36,985 nucleotides of DNA from Pyrinomonadaceae bacterium. GTDB taxonomy: Bacteria; Acidobacteriota; Blastocatellia; Pyrinomonadales; Pyrinomonadaceae. The notes beneath the pieces were generated by a model. That model was not told where the DNA came from. It saw only the letters and a program-made list of their open reading frames with translations, and did no database searches. The number at the start of each line of letters is the position of its first letter. The first letter of the stretch is position 1. The DNA is taken from the NCBI GenBank assembly GCA_030841105.1, contig JAVEDE010000127.1, positions 1 through 36,985 on the forward strand, in the 5' to 3' direction. Both the position numbers and the translations under genes were made by a program. Positions 16,956 through 27,707 of this stretch are shown piece after piece.

Positions 16956-17999
16956 GTGGAGACTAGGTTGACTTCAACTCAGGAATCGAAAGTTAAAGAT
17001 CGCAAATCGTCTGCGGGGCGTTTGCCGCGCGCGTTGTTGCTGCTGGCGTTGGTGCTCGCCGTCTCGACCGTGGTCGCGCTGTGGGCGGGCTACGCGCCGA
17101 TAGCGTTCGCCGATCTCAGCGGCGACGAGATGGCGCGGCTGCTCTTTTTCCGTTTGCGTTTGCCGCGCGTGTTGATGGCGGGGATGGTGGGGGCGTCTTT
17201 GGCGATGGTGGGAGCGTCTCTGCAAGCGCTGTTTCGCAACCCGCTCGCAGAGCCTCTGACGCTCGGCGTGTCGGGCGGCGGTGCGCTCGGCGCGAGCATC
17301 GCCATCGCCTTCGGGTTCGGCGCAAAGGTGGCGGGCGTGCCGTTCATCTTCCTCGCGGCGTTCGCGGGTTCGGGCGCGGCGATGCTCGTCGTCTACCGGC
17401 TCGCGCGCACGGGCGCGGTCGTGATGCCGGGCGCGCTGCTCTTGGCGGGCGTCGTCTTGAACTTCGTCGCCGCCTCTTTCGTCGTCATCATTCAATACTT
17501 CACAGACTACTCGCGCGCGCTGCAAATTCTGCGTTGGACAATCGGCAGCCTCGACGTGGTGGGCTTCGACCTCATCTGGCGCATGCTGCTGTTTCTCGTG
17601 CCCGGCTGGATCACGCTCGCGCTGATGGCGCGCGACCTGCATTTGATCGCGTTGGACGAAGAGACTGCGGAGAGTCTCGGCGTCAACGTGCGCCGCAGCG
17701 AGCGACTGGTGTACGCGGCGAGTTCTTTGATCGTGGGCGTGACGGTGGCGGTCGGCGGCACGATCGGGTTCGTCGGCTTGATCGTGCCGCACGCGGTGCG
17801 CCTCTTGTTCGGCGAAGACGTGCGCGTGATCCTGCCGTGCTCGTTTCTGCTCGGCGCGGCGTTCCTCATGCTGGCCGACGCGGTGGCGCGCACGGTCTTG
17901 GGCGTCGGCGAACTCCCGGTCGGCGCGATCACCGCGCTCGCGGGCGGCCCCGTCTTCCTCTGGCTGCTCAGACGACAGCAACGTCTGGCGGCGATGTGA
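16956..17999 (+). CDS. btuC: ABC transporter permease, FecCD/BtuC family
   Basis: 347 residues from a GTG at 16956; TTGs at 16953 and 16968 are alternatives, and no strong Shine-Dalgarno decides. Family blocks are LRLPRVLMAGMVGASLAMVGASLQALFRNPLAEPLTLGVSGGGALGA in the first third, and LGVNVRRSERLVYAASSLIVGVTVAVGGTIGFVGLIVPH in the last. These carry the RLPR, NPLAEP and GxIGFVGLIVPH motifs that define the coupling loop region. About 9-10 membrane helices are visible. It forms the inner-membrane channel for B12 with BtuD. Confidence 0.9.
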   Translation: METRLTSTQESKVKDRKSSAGRLPRALLLLALVLAVSTVVALWAGYAPIAFADLSGDEMARLLFFRLRLPRVLMAGMVGASLAMVGASLQALFRNPLAEPLTLGVSGGGALGASIAIAFGFGAKVAGVPFIFLAAFAGSGAAMLVVYRLARTGAVVMPGALLLAGVVLNFVAASFVVIIQYFTDYSRALQILRWTIGSLDVVGFDLIWRMLLFLVPGWITLALMARDLHLIALDEETAESLGVNVRRSERLVYAASSLIVGVTVAVGGTIGFVGLIVPHAVRLLFGEDVRVILPCSFLLGAAFLMLADAVARTVLGVGELPVGAITALAGGPVFLWLLRRQQRLAAM

Positions 18000-18003
18000 A
18001 AAT

Positions 18004-18109
18004 TTATCCGTTGTCCGTTGTCAGTCGTCCGTTGTATGTGGCAGTCACGCAAGTTGCCAAAGTTTTGATCGAACAACTGACTGCTGACCACGGCAACGGG
18101 CAAAGATAG
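18004..18109. repeat. heptanucleotide CCGTTGT repeat array with imperfect inverted arm
   Basis: On the left, 7-bp units CCGTTGT CCGTTGT CAGTCGT CCGTTGT start at 18009. On the right at about 18075-18100, AACAACTGACTGCTGACCAC and CGGCAACGGGCAA are degraded reverse complements. The array lies between btuC and the adenosyltransferase gene, inside the operon. Confidence 0.7.
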
Positions 18110-18123
18110 TTTTTGGAGGCTCT

Positions 18124-18699
18124 ATGAGTATAGCGACGAAGGCGGGCGACAAAGGGCAGACCGGGCTGATCGGCGGCGAGCGTGTGTCGAAGGCAGACCT
18201 GCGGGTCGAGGCTTACGGCACGATTGACGAGTTAGGTTCGACGATGGGCTTCGCGCGTTCGATCTGCGACGACGCGGAGGTGCGCGCGTTGACGAAGGAG
18301 ATACAGCGCGAGTTGTTCGCGGTGAGCGGCGGGGTGGCGAACCCTGCGGCGGCGCAGAAAGAGCCGCCTTACGTGTCGGAGGCGATGGTCGAGGCGTTGA
18401 CCGCGCACGTCAATCGCATCGAGGGGATAGAGGGCATCTTGTCGGACTGGTCTCTGCCGGGCGAGCACGCGGCGGCGGCGGCCTATGACGTGGCGCGCAC
18501 CGTCTGTCGCCGCGCCGAGCGCGCAGTGGTGCGTCTCGTCGAGTCGGGCGAGGAAGTCCCGCCGCAGGCGGTGGCCTACCTCAACCGCCTCTCCGACCTG
18601 CTCTGGCTCTTCGGCCGATTGCTCGAACTACGCGCGGGCGTTGACGCGCGCCTGCGCGACGACGAACACACGGGGCCGCGCTGGTCGCGCGCATGGTAA
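18124..18699 (+). CDS. pduO: PduO-type cob(I)alamin adenosyltransferase
   Basis: 191 residues. It transfers the adenosyl group of ATP to Co(I) corrinoid, giving adenosylcobalamin. Family motifs are TKAGDKGQTGL (residues 5-15, ATP phosphate loop), YGTIDELGSTMGFAR (about 37-51), VARTVCRRAERAVV (about 123-136), and NRLSDLLWLFGRL near the C-terminus. Length is right for the PduO class. The start is set by GGAGG at 18115-18119. It is the last gene of the B12 unit, so imported cobalamin is converted to coenzyme on the spot, and coenzyme feeds back on the riboswitch. Confidence 0.93.
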   Translation: MSIATKAGDKGQTGLIGGERVSKADLRVEAYGTIDELGSTMGFARSICDDAEVRALTKEIQRELFAVSGGVANPAAAQKEPPYVSEAMVEALTAHVNRIEGIEGILSDWSLPGEHAAAAAYDVARTVCRRAERAVVRLVESGEEVPPQAVAYLNRLSDLLWLFGRLLELRAGVDARLRDDEHTGPRWSRAW

Positions 18700-18701
18700 G
18701 A

Positions 18702-18848
18702 CAGTGACAAGTGATGAGTGACGAGTGACAAGTTGAAGATACTTAAATGATGAATCGTTAATCGTAAATAGGAAGGAACAACTGTCCCTTCCTATTTACG
18801 ATTAACGTCCTTTCAACTCGTCACTCGTCACTTGTCACTCATCACTTG
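18702..18848. repeat. large nested palindrome from two 7-bp word families
   Basis: The outer arms are GTGACRA heptamers (left GACAAGTGATGAGTGACGAG, right the reverse complement, ending at 18848). The inner arms are AATCGTR heptamers (left TTAATCGTAAATAGGAAGG, right CCTTCCTATTTACGATTAA). The element lies between the convergent genes pduO (+) and yjbQ (-) and probably acts as a two-way terminator. It supplies the last codons and stop of yjbQ. Confidence 0.85.
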
Positions 18849-19229
18849 CATGATGACTTGGCGTTCGCGCGCGCCGTCGAACTCGCAGAGGAAGATTCCC
18901 TGCCAGCGTCCGAGGAGGAGTTCGCCGTCGTGGAAGGGGATGGTGACGCTCGTGCCGACGAGAGTCGTTTTGATGTGCGCGTCGGAGTTCTCTTCATTGT
19001 GGCGGAAGCCCATGCCGTGTTGCGGGATGAGGGTGCGGAGGGCGTGGAGCATGTCGCGGGGCACGTCCGGGTCTGCGTTCTCGTTGACGGTCAGCCCCGC
19101 CGTGGTGTGCTGCACGTAGAGCACGCAGACGCCCGCACGCGCGCCCGACGCCGCGAGCCTGCGGCGCACCTCGTCCGTGAACTCGACCAACTGCTCGCGC
19201 TCGCGCGAACGCACTTTGATGATCTCCAT
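18828..19229 (-). CDS. yjbQ: YjbQ family protein (UPF0047)
   Basis: 133 residues, the usual length. Visible family blocks are VCVLYVQHTTAGLTVNENADPDV (about 40-62), GMGFRHNEENSDAHIKTTLVGTSVTIPF (about 75-102) and GRWQGIFLCEFDGARERQV (about 108-126). The histidines HTT, FRH and AH line the metal-like active site of the trimer. Members have weak thiamine-phosphate synthase activity; the true role is unsettled. The final residues MSDK and the stop derive from the GTGACRA repeat rather than conserved sequence. Confidence 0.92.
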   Translation of the reverse strand: MEIIKVRSREREQLVEFTDEVRRRLAASGARAGVCVLYVQHTTAGLTVNENADPDVPRDMLHALRTLIPQHGMGFRHNEENSDAHIKTTLVGTSVTIPFHDGELLLGRWQGIFLCEFDGARERQVIMQVMSDK

Positions 19230-19266
19230 TGGGCGTCACTCCTGCCGCGACGATGAACTGAAAAAA

Positions 19267-21078
19267 TTAAGTTTGGGCGGGCGAGAGTTTGCCGCGCGCG
19301 CTTTTCCCGCGGGAGCTTTTGGTAGTCGTCGCCCCGGCCTTCCGTGGCGCGCGGCGGATGAGCGGGAGGCGGATGCGGAAGGTCGCGCCCGTGCCCGCGC
19401 CCTCGCTTTCGGCCGCGACCGTGCCGCCGTGCAGTTCGACGAGGCGGCGGACGATTGCCAAGCCGAGTCCGAGTCCGCCGTGCTTGCGCGTGCTGGTGCT
19501 GTCGGCCTGCCGGAAGTGCTCGAAGACGTGCGGCAGAAACTCAGGATTGATCCCCGCGCCGTCGTCCGTGACGACGATCTCGGCCTGCGCGCCCGCCGTG
19601 CGCCTGAGCGAGACTTCGACGCGCCCGCCTTCGGGCGTGAACTTGACGGCGTTCGACAACAAGTTCCAGATGATCTGCTGCATGCGGTCGGGGTCGCCCG
19701 AGACCATGCCGACGCCCGGAGCGATGCGCGTGATGAGCCGGATAGACTTCGCCTCGGCCGCCGGGTGCACCACGTCCGTCGCCGCCGCGATGACGGGCGC
19801 GAGTTCGAGCGGCTGCACGTCCAGACGCAGCTTGCCGGAGATGATGCGCGAGATGTCGAGGAGGTCGCCGATCAGTTGCGCCTGCGAGCGCGCGCTGGAT
19901 TCGATCACGTCGAGGGCGTGGCGCTGCCCCTTCTCGTCGAGCATGCCGAGTTTGAGTAGTTCCGCCCAACCCATCATCGAGGTGAGCGGCGTGCGCAGTT
20001 CGTGCGAGACGGTGGCGAGGAAAGTGTCTTTGGCGCGGTTGGCCTCCTCGGCGAGACGATAGAGGCGTTTCTGATCGTCAATGTCCGTGTTCGTGCCGAA
20101 CCAGCGGATGATGCGCCCCGACGCGTCGCGCATGGGCAGCGCGCGCCCCAGATGCCAGCGATAGTCGCCATCCGACCCGCGCCGCAAGCGAAACTCCACT
20201 TCATAAACTTCGCCCGTCGCGAGCGACCTCTGCCAGCGTGCGAGACACGCTTCCAGATCGTCCGGGTGGATGACTTGCTGCCAGTTGTCGCCGACGATCT
20301 CCGCGCCGGTGCGCGCGAAGTAATCAACCGTCTGCCGGTTGACGTAATCGAGCGCGCCGTCGGGCTGCGCCGTCCAGACCTGTTGCGGGATCGACTCGGC
20401 GAGGAAGCGGTAACGCTGCTCGTTGGCTTCGGCCGTGGCGCGCACCTCCTGTTCGCGCGCCAGCAGTTCCTCGCGCTCGCGTTCGGCGCGCGTGCGCTCG
20501 ACGATTTCACGGTCGAGCTTTTGATTGAGTTCGGCCAGCGCGTTTGAATTGCGGCGTAGTTGGATTTGCGTCATGGTCTGGCGCGCAAGCACATTCAACG
20601 CCTCGTGCTGTTCGGCGTTGAGCGTGCGCGGCGTATGGTCAATGACGCAGAGCACGCCGAGCGCGTGCCCGTCGGGGGTGACGAGCGGAATCGCCGCGTA
20701 GAAGCGGACGTGCGGCTCCGACATGACGTAAGGATTGTTGGCGAAACGCTTGTCTGACGAAGCGTCTTCGATGATGAAGGGTTCGGGCTTGAGAATGGCC
20801 TGCGTACAGAAGGTGGACTCGCGCGGCAACTCGTCGAGCGGGAATCCGACTTTCGCTTTGAACCACAAGCGCGCTGTGTCCACCAGACTGACGAGCGCGA
20901 TAGGCGTCTGGCAGATGTAGGCGGCGAGGCGCACGATGTCGTCGAAAGACTCTTCGGCTTCCGTGTCGAGGATGGCGCACTCGCGCAACGCGGCTATCCG
21001 CTCCGCCTCTTTGTGAGGTGCGACGGCTTTCACTTTCGCCACGGCTTTTTTACTTGCTTGCTTCACGGAACGAGGCAA
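19267..21078 (-). CDS. GAF-PAS sensor histidine kinase
   Basis: 603 residues with no membrane helix, so it is a cytoplasmic sensor. A basic Lys/Ala/Val-rich start (1-20) is followed by a GAF domain (about 27-175) with RECAILDTEAEESFDDIVRLAA, CTQAILKPEPFIIEDA and RFYAAIPLVTPDG. A coiled coil (about 178-220), a PAS/PAC domain (about 222-335, ending WFGTNTDIDDQK), HisKA with phosphoacceptor His359 in VSHELRTPL, and HATPase_c follow. The HATPase has N-box NLLSNAVKF (472-480), G1 DDGAGI (505-510) and G2 GGLGLGLAI (534-542). A basic Lys/Arg/Thr/Ser tail (about 575-603) ends it. No response regulator is adjacent, so it is an orphan. The ligand of the GAF domain is unknown. Confidence 0.92.
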   Translation of the reverse strand: MPRSVKQASKKAVAKVKAVAPHKEAERIAALRECAILDTEAEESFDDIVRLAAYICQTPIALVSLVDTARLWFKAKVGFPLDELPRESTFCTQAILKPEPFIIEDASSDKRFANNPYVMSEPHVRFYAAIPLVTPDGHALGVLCVIDHTPRTLNAEQHEALNVLARQTMTQIQLRRNSNALAELNQKLDREIVERTRAEREREELLAREQEVRATAEANEQRYRFLAESIPQQVWTAQPDGALDYVNRQTVDYFARTGAEIVGDNWQQVIHPDDLEACLARWQRSLATGEVYEVEFRLRRGSDGDYRWHLGRALPMRDASGRIIRWFGTNTDIDDQKRLYRLAEEANRAKDTFLATVSHELRTPLTSMMGWAELLKLGMLDEKGQRHALDVIESSARSQAQLIGDLLDISRIISGKLRLDVQPLELAPVIAAATDVVHPAAEAKSIRLITRIAPGVGMVSGDPDRMQQIIWNLLSNAVKFTPEGGRVEVSLRRTAGAQAEIVVTDDGAGINPEFLPHVFEHFRQADSTSTRKHGGLGLGLAIVRRLVELHGGTVAAESEGAGTGATFRIRLPLIRRAPRKAGATTTKSSRGKSARGKLSPAQT

Positions 21079-21100
21079 CCAGGGATGAATGAAAACAAGT

Positions 21101-21166
21101 GAATCGTAGATCGTGAATCGTAAATAGAGAAAACGGGTTCTTTCTATTTACGATTCACGATTCACG
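21101..21166. repeat. AATCGTR heptamer hairpin
   Basis: Left GAATCGTAGATCGTGAATCG then TAAATAGAGAAA; right TTTCTATTTACGATTCACGA then TTCACGG, with a short loop. It lies between the histidine kinase start and the bioY end (both -). It is followed on the - strand only by mixed sequence, so it is a weak terminator candidate. Confidence 0.8.
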
Positions 21167-21174
21167 GCTTTTCC

Positions 21175-21759
21175 TCATTCCTTTCTTCTCAGCAGCGCCC
21201 AGCCGGAAGGCAGCGCGGCGGCGGCGAGCGCGATCTTCAAGAGGTCGCCGACGATGAACGGCGCGACGCCGAGCGCGAACGCCTGTCCCGCCGAATAGAA
21301 GCGCAGGAGTCCGAGCCACCCGCCGAACAGGACGACGATCGAGCCGAGCGCGATGGCCGCCGCCGCCGTCAGAAATTTCCTGTCCCAGCCGCGCTCCGCG
21401 AGCCAGCCCGTCAGGAACGCGGCCAGCGGGTAGGCCAGCAGATAACCGGCCGTCGGGCTGACGGCGAGATAGAGCCAGCCGCCGTTCCCGCCGCGGAAGA
21501 ACGGCAAGCCCACTGCGCCTTCTGCGATGTAGAGCATCAACGCCGCCGCGCCGAGACGCGATCCCAACAGCGCGCCCGTCAGCAACACGGCGAACGTCTG
21601 CAACGTGATAGGGACGGGCGTGAACGGCAGCGGGATGACCACCTGCGCCGAGAGCGCGACGAACAAACTGAACGCCACGACGAGCGCGGCCGACTTCGCC
21701 CAATCCAAAGGCGCGAGCCACGCGCCCGTTAAAGTTTCCGCTTTTGCGTAAGTATGCAT
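21175..21759 (-). CDS. bioY: biotin transporter BioY (ECF S component)
   Basis: 194 residues from the ATG at 21759; a GTG at 21777 is in frame but lies in a repeat. The ATG has GAGG 5-6 nt upstream. Family motifs are VVIPLPFTPVPITLQTFAVLLTGALLG, then LYIAEGAVGLPFF and GGNGGWLYLAVSPTAGYLLAYPLAAFLTG. Six hydrophobic segments are present. It binds biotin in the membrane, alone or with an ECF ATPase/EcfT module that is not in this window. A GTGACRA palindrome lies directly upstream. Confidence 0.92.
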   Translation of the reverse strand: MHTYAKAETLTGAWLAPLDWAKSAALVVAFSLFVALSAQVVIPLPFTPVPITLQTFAVLLTGALLGSRLGAAALMLYIAEGAVGLPFFRGGNGGWLYLAVSPTAGYLLAYPLAAFLTGWLAERGWDRKFLTAAAAIALGSIVVLFGGWLGLLRFYSAGQAFALGVAPFIVGDLLKIALAAAALPSGWALLRRKE

Positions 21760-21768
21760 ATGAACCTC

Positions 21769-21857
21769 AAGTGACAAGTGACGAGTGACAAGTGACGAGT
21801 GACAAGTTTAAGAGGAGTGGTTTTGCTTATCACTTGTCACTCGTCACTTGTCACTGT
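21769..21857. repeat. GTGACRA heptamer palindrome upstream of bioY
   Basis: Left arm: five 7-bp units (GTGACAA GTGACGA GTGACAA GTGACGA GTGACAA) from about 21772. Right arm at about 21831-21855: CACTTGTCACTCGTCACTTG. The loop is about 25 nt. It is the leader of bioY, so transcripts from upstream would form this hairpin. Confidence 0.85.
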
Positions 21858-21978
21858 AGTTAAATAAACAACGGCGCGAGCACAAGGGTAATGGTCGAGA
21901 GCGATTTGATCAAGGCATCCCGGCGGCCGCTCCCGCGCTTTCCTGCGAGAGCGCGCCGGAGACGTAGCGCGAAAGAAA

Positions 21979-22014
21979 TTCAGCCGTCGTTTGCATCAAC
22001 AAACGACGGCTGAA
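21979..22014 (-). terminator. intrinsic terminator of the pyrophosphatase gene
   Basis: Perfect 15-bp stem (21979-21993 with 22000-22014), 6-nt loop CATCAA. On the - strand it is followed by TTTCTTTC. It lies 73 nt after the stop of hppA. The rest of the 21858-22086 gap shows a second GC-rich hairpin near 21930-21955 and no gene. Confidence 0.8.
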
Positions 22015-22086
22015 AAGAGCGAGCGATTGACCGGGGAAGTTGAATTGAACCGCTAACGGCATCGCAGCGGACGACCCGCTCCAGTG

Positions 22087-24762
<2,676 letters not shown>

Positions 24763-24930
24763 GTCTAAACGATCTCCTGTTTGTTTTAAAAAGTGTTCGG
24801 AAAATTCCGGCGCGCGGGCAAAAGTAGTCGCGGGAGGAAGCTCCGTCAGTGACGGCTTCCTGCCACACGTCAGCTAGTCGCGCTGGAAGTCGGCCATTAT
24901 GGCCGATTTTTGCCCGAACTGTCCACCTGA
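24763..24930. other. leader of the pyrophosphatase gene, two small hairpins
   Basis: A GGAAGCTCCGTCAGTGACGG-type hairpin (about 24836-24860) and a TCGGCCATTATGGCCGA palindrome (24890-24906), flanked by T residues on the + strand, lie in the 5' leader of hppA on the - strand. No known riboswitch consensus was recognised. Confidence 0.4.
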
Positions 24931-24932
24931 GA

Positions 24933-25101
24933 GCAGTGACAAGAGAGCAGTGACAAGTGACGAGTGACAAGTGACAAGAGAAGCAAGTAAATCGCGAATC
25001 GTAAATCGTGAATAGAGCAAACCTACCTTCTTCTATTCACGATTCACGATTCGCGATTCACGGCTTTTTCTTGTCACCTGTCACTTCGTCACTTGTCACT
25101 G
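24933..25101. repeat. nested palindrome of GTGACRA and AATCGTR heptamers
   Basis: Outer arms: AGTGACAAGTGACGAGTGAC on the left and TGTCACTTCGTCACTTGTCA on the right. Inner arms: AATCGCGAATCGTAAATCGT and its reverse complement up to 25064. It lies between the leader of hppA and the end of cstA, 3 nt after the cstA stop codon, and may serve as its terminator. Confidence 0.85.
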
Positions 25102-25104
25102 CCT

Positions 25105-26805
25105 TCACGCGTTTTCGGGGACGAGGGAACTCTTGCGTTCGCCGCGCAGTTTGACGAGGGCGGTGATGGCGAGGTAGGTGGCGAGGATCACGAGGGCGGC
25201 GGAGGCCAGCGCGTTGATGAGTTTGATGTCGAAGCCGGTGGAGGCGCGCAGGTTTCCGTAGACGAGTTTGCAGAGCGCCCAGAGCGTGATGGTGAGCACG
25301 AAGAGCATGGGGTAGAGCGTGAAGGCGATGCGCTGTCTGGCCTGATAGAGCCAGACGGTGATGGCGAGCAGGGTGAGGGCGGCGAGCAGTTGGTTCGACG
25401 CGCCGAAGAGCGTCCAGAATTCCGTCCACATGCCTTCGCGGGCGAAGATGATGAAGTAGAAGGGGAGCGCGACGGTGAGGAGCGTGCCGGTGAGCGCGCC
25501 GAAATGGCCGCGCCAGCCGAAGAGTTCCTGCACGATGTAGCGGCCGAGGCGCGTGCAGACGTCGAGCGTGTCGAAGACGAAGGTGGAGAAGGCCATCGCG
25601 CCGAAAGTGACGGCGAACTTGAGGTTGTCCGCGCCGATGATGAGCGTCATGAACTGGCCGATGCCGTTACCGTAGATCGTCCCCGGCGCTTTGCCTTTGA
25701 GGTCAACGGGCGCGGCGATCATCACGGTGACGAGCGCAATGAGCGCGACGAACCCTTCGGCCAGCATCGCGCCGTAGCCGACCGCCTTGATGTCGGATTC
25801 GCGGTTGACCTGTTTTGAGGTCGTGCCGGAACAGACGAGGCCGTGGAAGCCGGAGCACGCGCCGCACGCAATCGTCACGAAGAGGAAGGGAAAGAGCGTG
25901 CCAGTCAGGCCGCCCACGTCCCAAGACTTGAACGCCGGTTGCAGAATTTGATAGCGGCCGGAGAGTCCGCCGAACAGCACGCCGATCAGCCCTAGCGCGA
26001 GCGCGCTGTAGAGGATGAAGCCGCCGAGGTAGCCGCGCGGCTGAAGCAGCGCCCAGACGGGCACGACCGAGGCGACGCAGCAGTAGATGAGGATCAGCAC
26101 GCCCCAAGTTTTGTGGTCGAGCAGTAAAGTGGTCGAGACTTTCGTGCCGAGCCACGAGAGCGCGAAGGTGGCGGGCACGAAGATAACCGTGACGAGCCAG
26201 AGCGGCGGGTTCAAATAACGCTGCACCACGCCGAGCAGGATCGAGAGCACAAGATACATGACGCTCGCCGCCGCCACCGCGCCGCCCGCGTTGAAGGCCA
26301 GCGCGCCGCCCTGCTGTTGCAACTCTTCCGTCCCGCTCTTGAAAGTGCCCGCCGTGATGTCGGCGAAGGCGACGATGACGTAGACGAGCGCGATCCACAT
26401 GAAGGCCATCATGGCCGCGCCCGCGCGGTTGCCCAAGTGTTCGCGCGTGATCTCGGCGATGGAGCACGCGCCGTGACGCACGCTCGCGGCGAGACTCGTG
26501 AAGTCGTGTACCGCGCCGATGAGCACGACGCCGAGGCCGATCCACAACAGGCACGGCAGCCAGCCGAACGCCTGACAGGCGAGGATGGGCCCGGCAATCG
26601 GCCCTGCGGCGGCGATGGCCGAGAAGTGTTGCGCGAAAAGATAGAAGGGGCGCGTGGGGACGAAGTCCACGCCGTCGTTGACCGTGTTGGCGGGCGTGGC
26701 GCGCGTGTCGTCGAGGACGAACTGGCGTGCGATCCAGTTGCCGTAAAACCTGTAAGCGGTCACGAGCAGCAGCATGAATCCGAGCGCGATCAAGGTCAGG
26801 CTCAT
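25105..26805 (-). CDS. cstA: carbon starvation protein CstA (pyruvate/peptide transporter family)
   Basis: 566 residues, short of the roughly 700 of E. coli CstA but common elsewhere. Motifs include DDTRATPANTVNDGVDFVPTRP near the start, then HFSAIAAAGPIAGPILACQAFGWLPCLLWI and GAVHDFTSLAASVRHGACSIAEI, the hallmarks of the family. About 15 membrane helices are seen. Family members import pyruvate (BtsT/CstA) and have been linked with peptide use on starvation. No sensor kinase pair (BtsSR) is adjacent. The repeat palindrome follows the stop at once. Confidence 0.93.
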   Translation of the reverse strand: MSLTLIALGFMLLLVTAYRFYGNWIARQFVLDDTRATPANTVNDGVDFVPTRPFYLFAQHFSAIAAAGPIAGPILACQAFGWLPCLLWIGLGVVLIGAVHDFTSLAASVRHGACSIAEITREHLGNRAGAAMMAFMWIALVYVIVAFADITAGTFKSGTEELQQQGGALAFNAGGAVAAASVMYLVLSILLGVVQRYLNPPLWLVTVIFVPATFALSWLGTKVSTTLLLDHKTWGVLILIYCCVASVVPVWALLQPRGYLGGFILYSALALGLIGVLFGGLSGRYQILQPAFKSWDVGGLTGTLFPFLFVTIACGACSGFHGLVCSGTTSKQVNRESDIKAVGYGAMLAEGFVALIALVTVMIAAPVDLKGKAPGTIYGNGIGQFMTLIIGADNLKFAVTFGAMAFSTFVFDTLDVCTRLGRYIVQELFGWRGHFGALTGTLLTVALPFYFIIFAREGMWTEFWTLFGASNQLLAALTLLAITVWLYQARQRIAFTLYPMLFVLTITLWALCKLVYGNLRASTGFDIKLINALASAALVILATYLAITALVKLRGERKSSLVPENA

Positions 26806-26900
26806 CGGCGAATCTCCAAGTTCGATAGATGAAAGCGGCGGGACGGAAGGCGTTTAAAGTCGCGGCCTTCCGCAAGCGGGCGGGATTATAGAACGAATCT

Positions 26901-27707
26901 TTAAAGCCACGCTATCAGCGGGCGGCCGTGCGAAGCCTGTAGGAAGAGCAGCGAGAAGATCATGAAGTAGACGAGGCCGAGCGCGAACACGAAGGCCACG
27001 GCGCGGCGGCGCACGGCTTCGCTGCGCCAACGACTGAAAACGTAGCCCGCGAGCGGCAGAATTTGCAGCGCGTGGAAGCCGAGAAAGTGCGCGACGCGCA
27101 GGTCGCCAGCGCGCGTGCTCCAGTTGACGACGGGTAAGCCCGCTCCGCCGTCCGGCTGCCCGACCGTGTGCCCCATGTTGTTAATCATCGCCATGCCTTC
27201 GATGCTGGCGAGTAAGAAGAGGAGCACGCCGAGGCGTATGCCCCACAGGCAGGCGGGCGGGAGCGGCGCGGTCTTGCCGAAGAAGAAGAGCAGGAGCGTG
27301 ATGAGGACGAGCAACGTGTTGAAGGCGATGAGCATGCCCATCATGCCGAACACGCTCGCGTCGTAAGCCGTAGAGATGTTGAAGTGCGACGGCACGCCGC
27401 GCGCCGCCTGCGAGATGATGCAGCACATCTCGCCGACGAAGACGAAGGCCGTGCCCCACGCGATGAATCTTACCGTGCGCCGGTAGTGCGACAGGTAAGC
27501 GACGAACCAAGCGAGCGTGAGCGTGTAGACGGCAATCGAGACGGCAAACTTCGCGGGCTTGAGCCAAGGGTTGACGCCCGTCACCGTGCGCCCGTCGAGT
27601 AAGGCGAAGACGACGAACAGGACGAGCAGCGCGACGTGCAGCCAGCCCGTCCACGCCAGCACCGCATTGCGCCGGTTAACTTCCCGTATCAACTCACGCG
27701 CGTTCAT
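26901..27707 (-). CDS. seven-helix membrane protein of unknown function
   Basis: 268 residues. About seven hydrophobic helices (near 18-38, 55-73, 82-102, 120-142, 155-175, 205-225, 235-262) with short loops. Conserved-looking features are NPWLKPAKFAVSIAVYTLTLAW after the first helix, GHTVGQPDGGAGLPVVNWSTRAGDLRVAHFLGFHALQILPL with His/Asp residues between later helices. I know the protein as a conserved hypothetical only. It overlaps the upstream ABA4-like gene by 14 nt, so the two are made together. Confidence 0.8.
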   Translation of the reverse strand: MNARELIREVNRRNAVLAWTGWLHVALLVLFVVFALLDGRTVTGVNPWLKPAKFAVSIAVYTLTLAWFVAYLSHYRRTVRFIAWGTAFVFVGEMCCIISQAARGVPSHFNISTAYDASVFGMMGMLIAFNTLLVLITLLLFFFGKTAPLPPACLWGIRLGVLLFLLASIEGMAMINNMGHTVGQPDGGAGLPVVNWSTRAGDLRVAHFLGFHALQILPLAGYVFSRWRSEAVRRRAVAFVFALGLVYFMIFSLLFLQASHGRPLIAWL

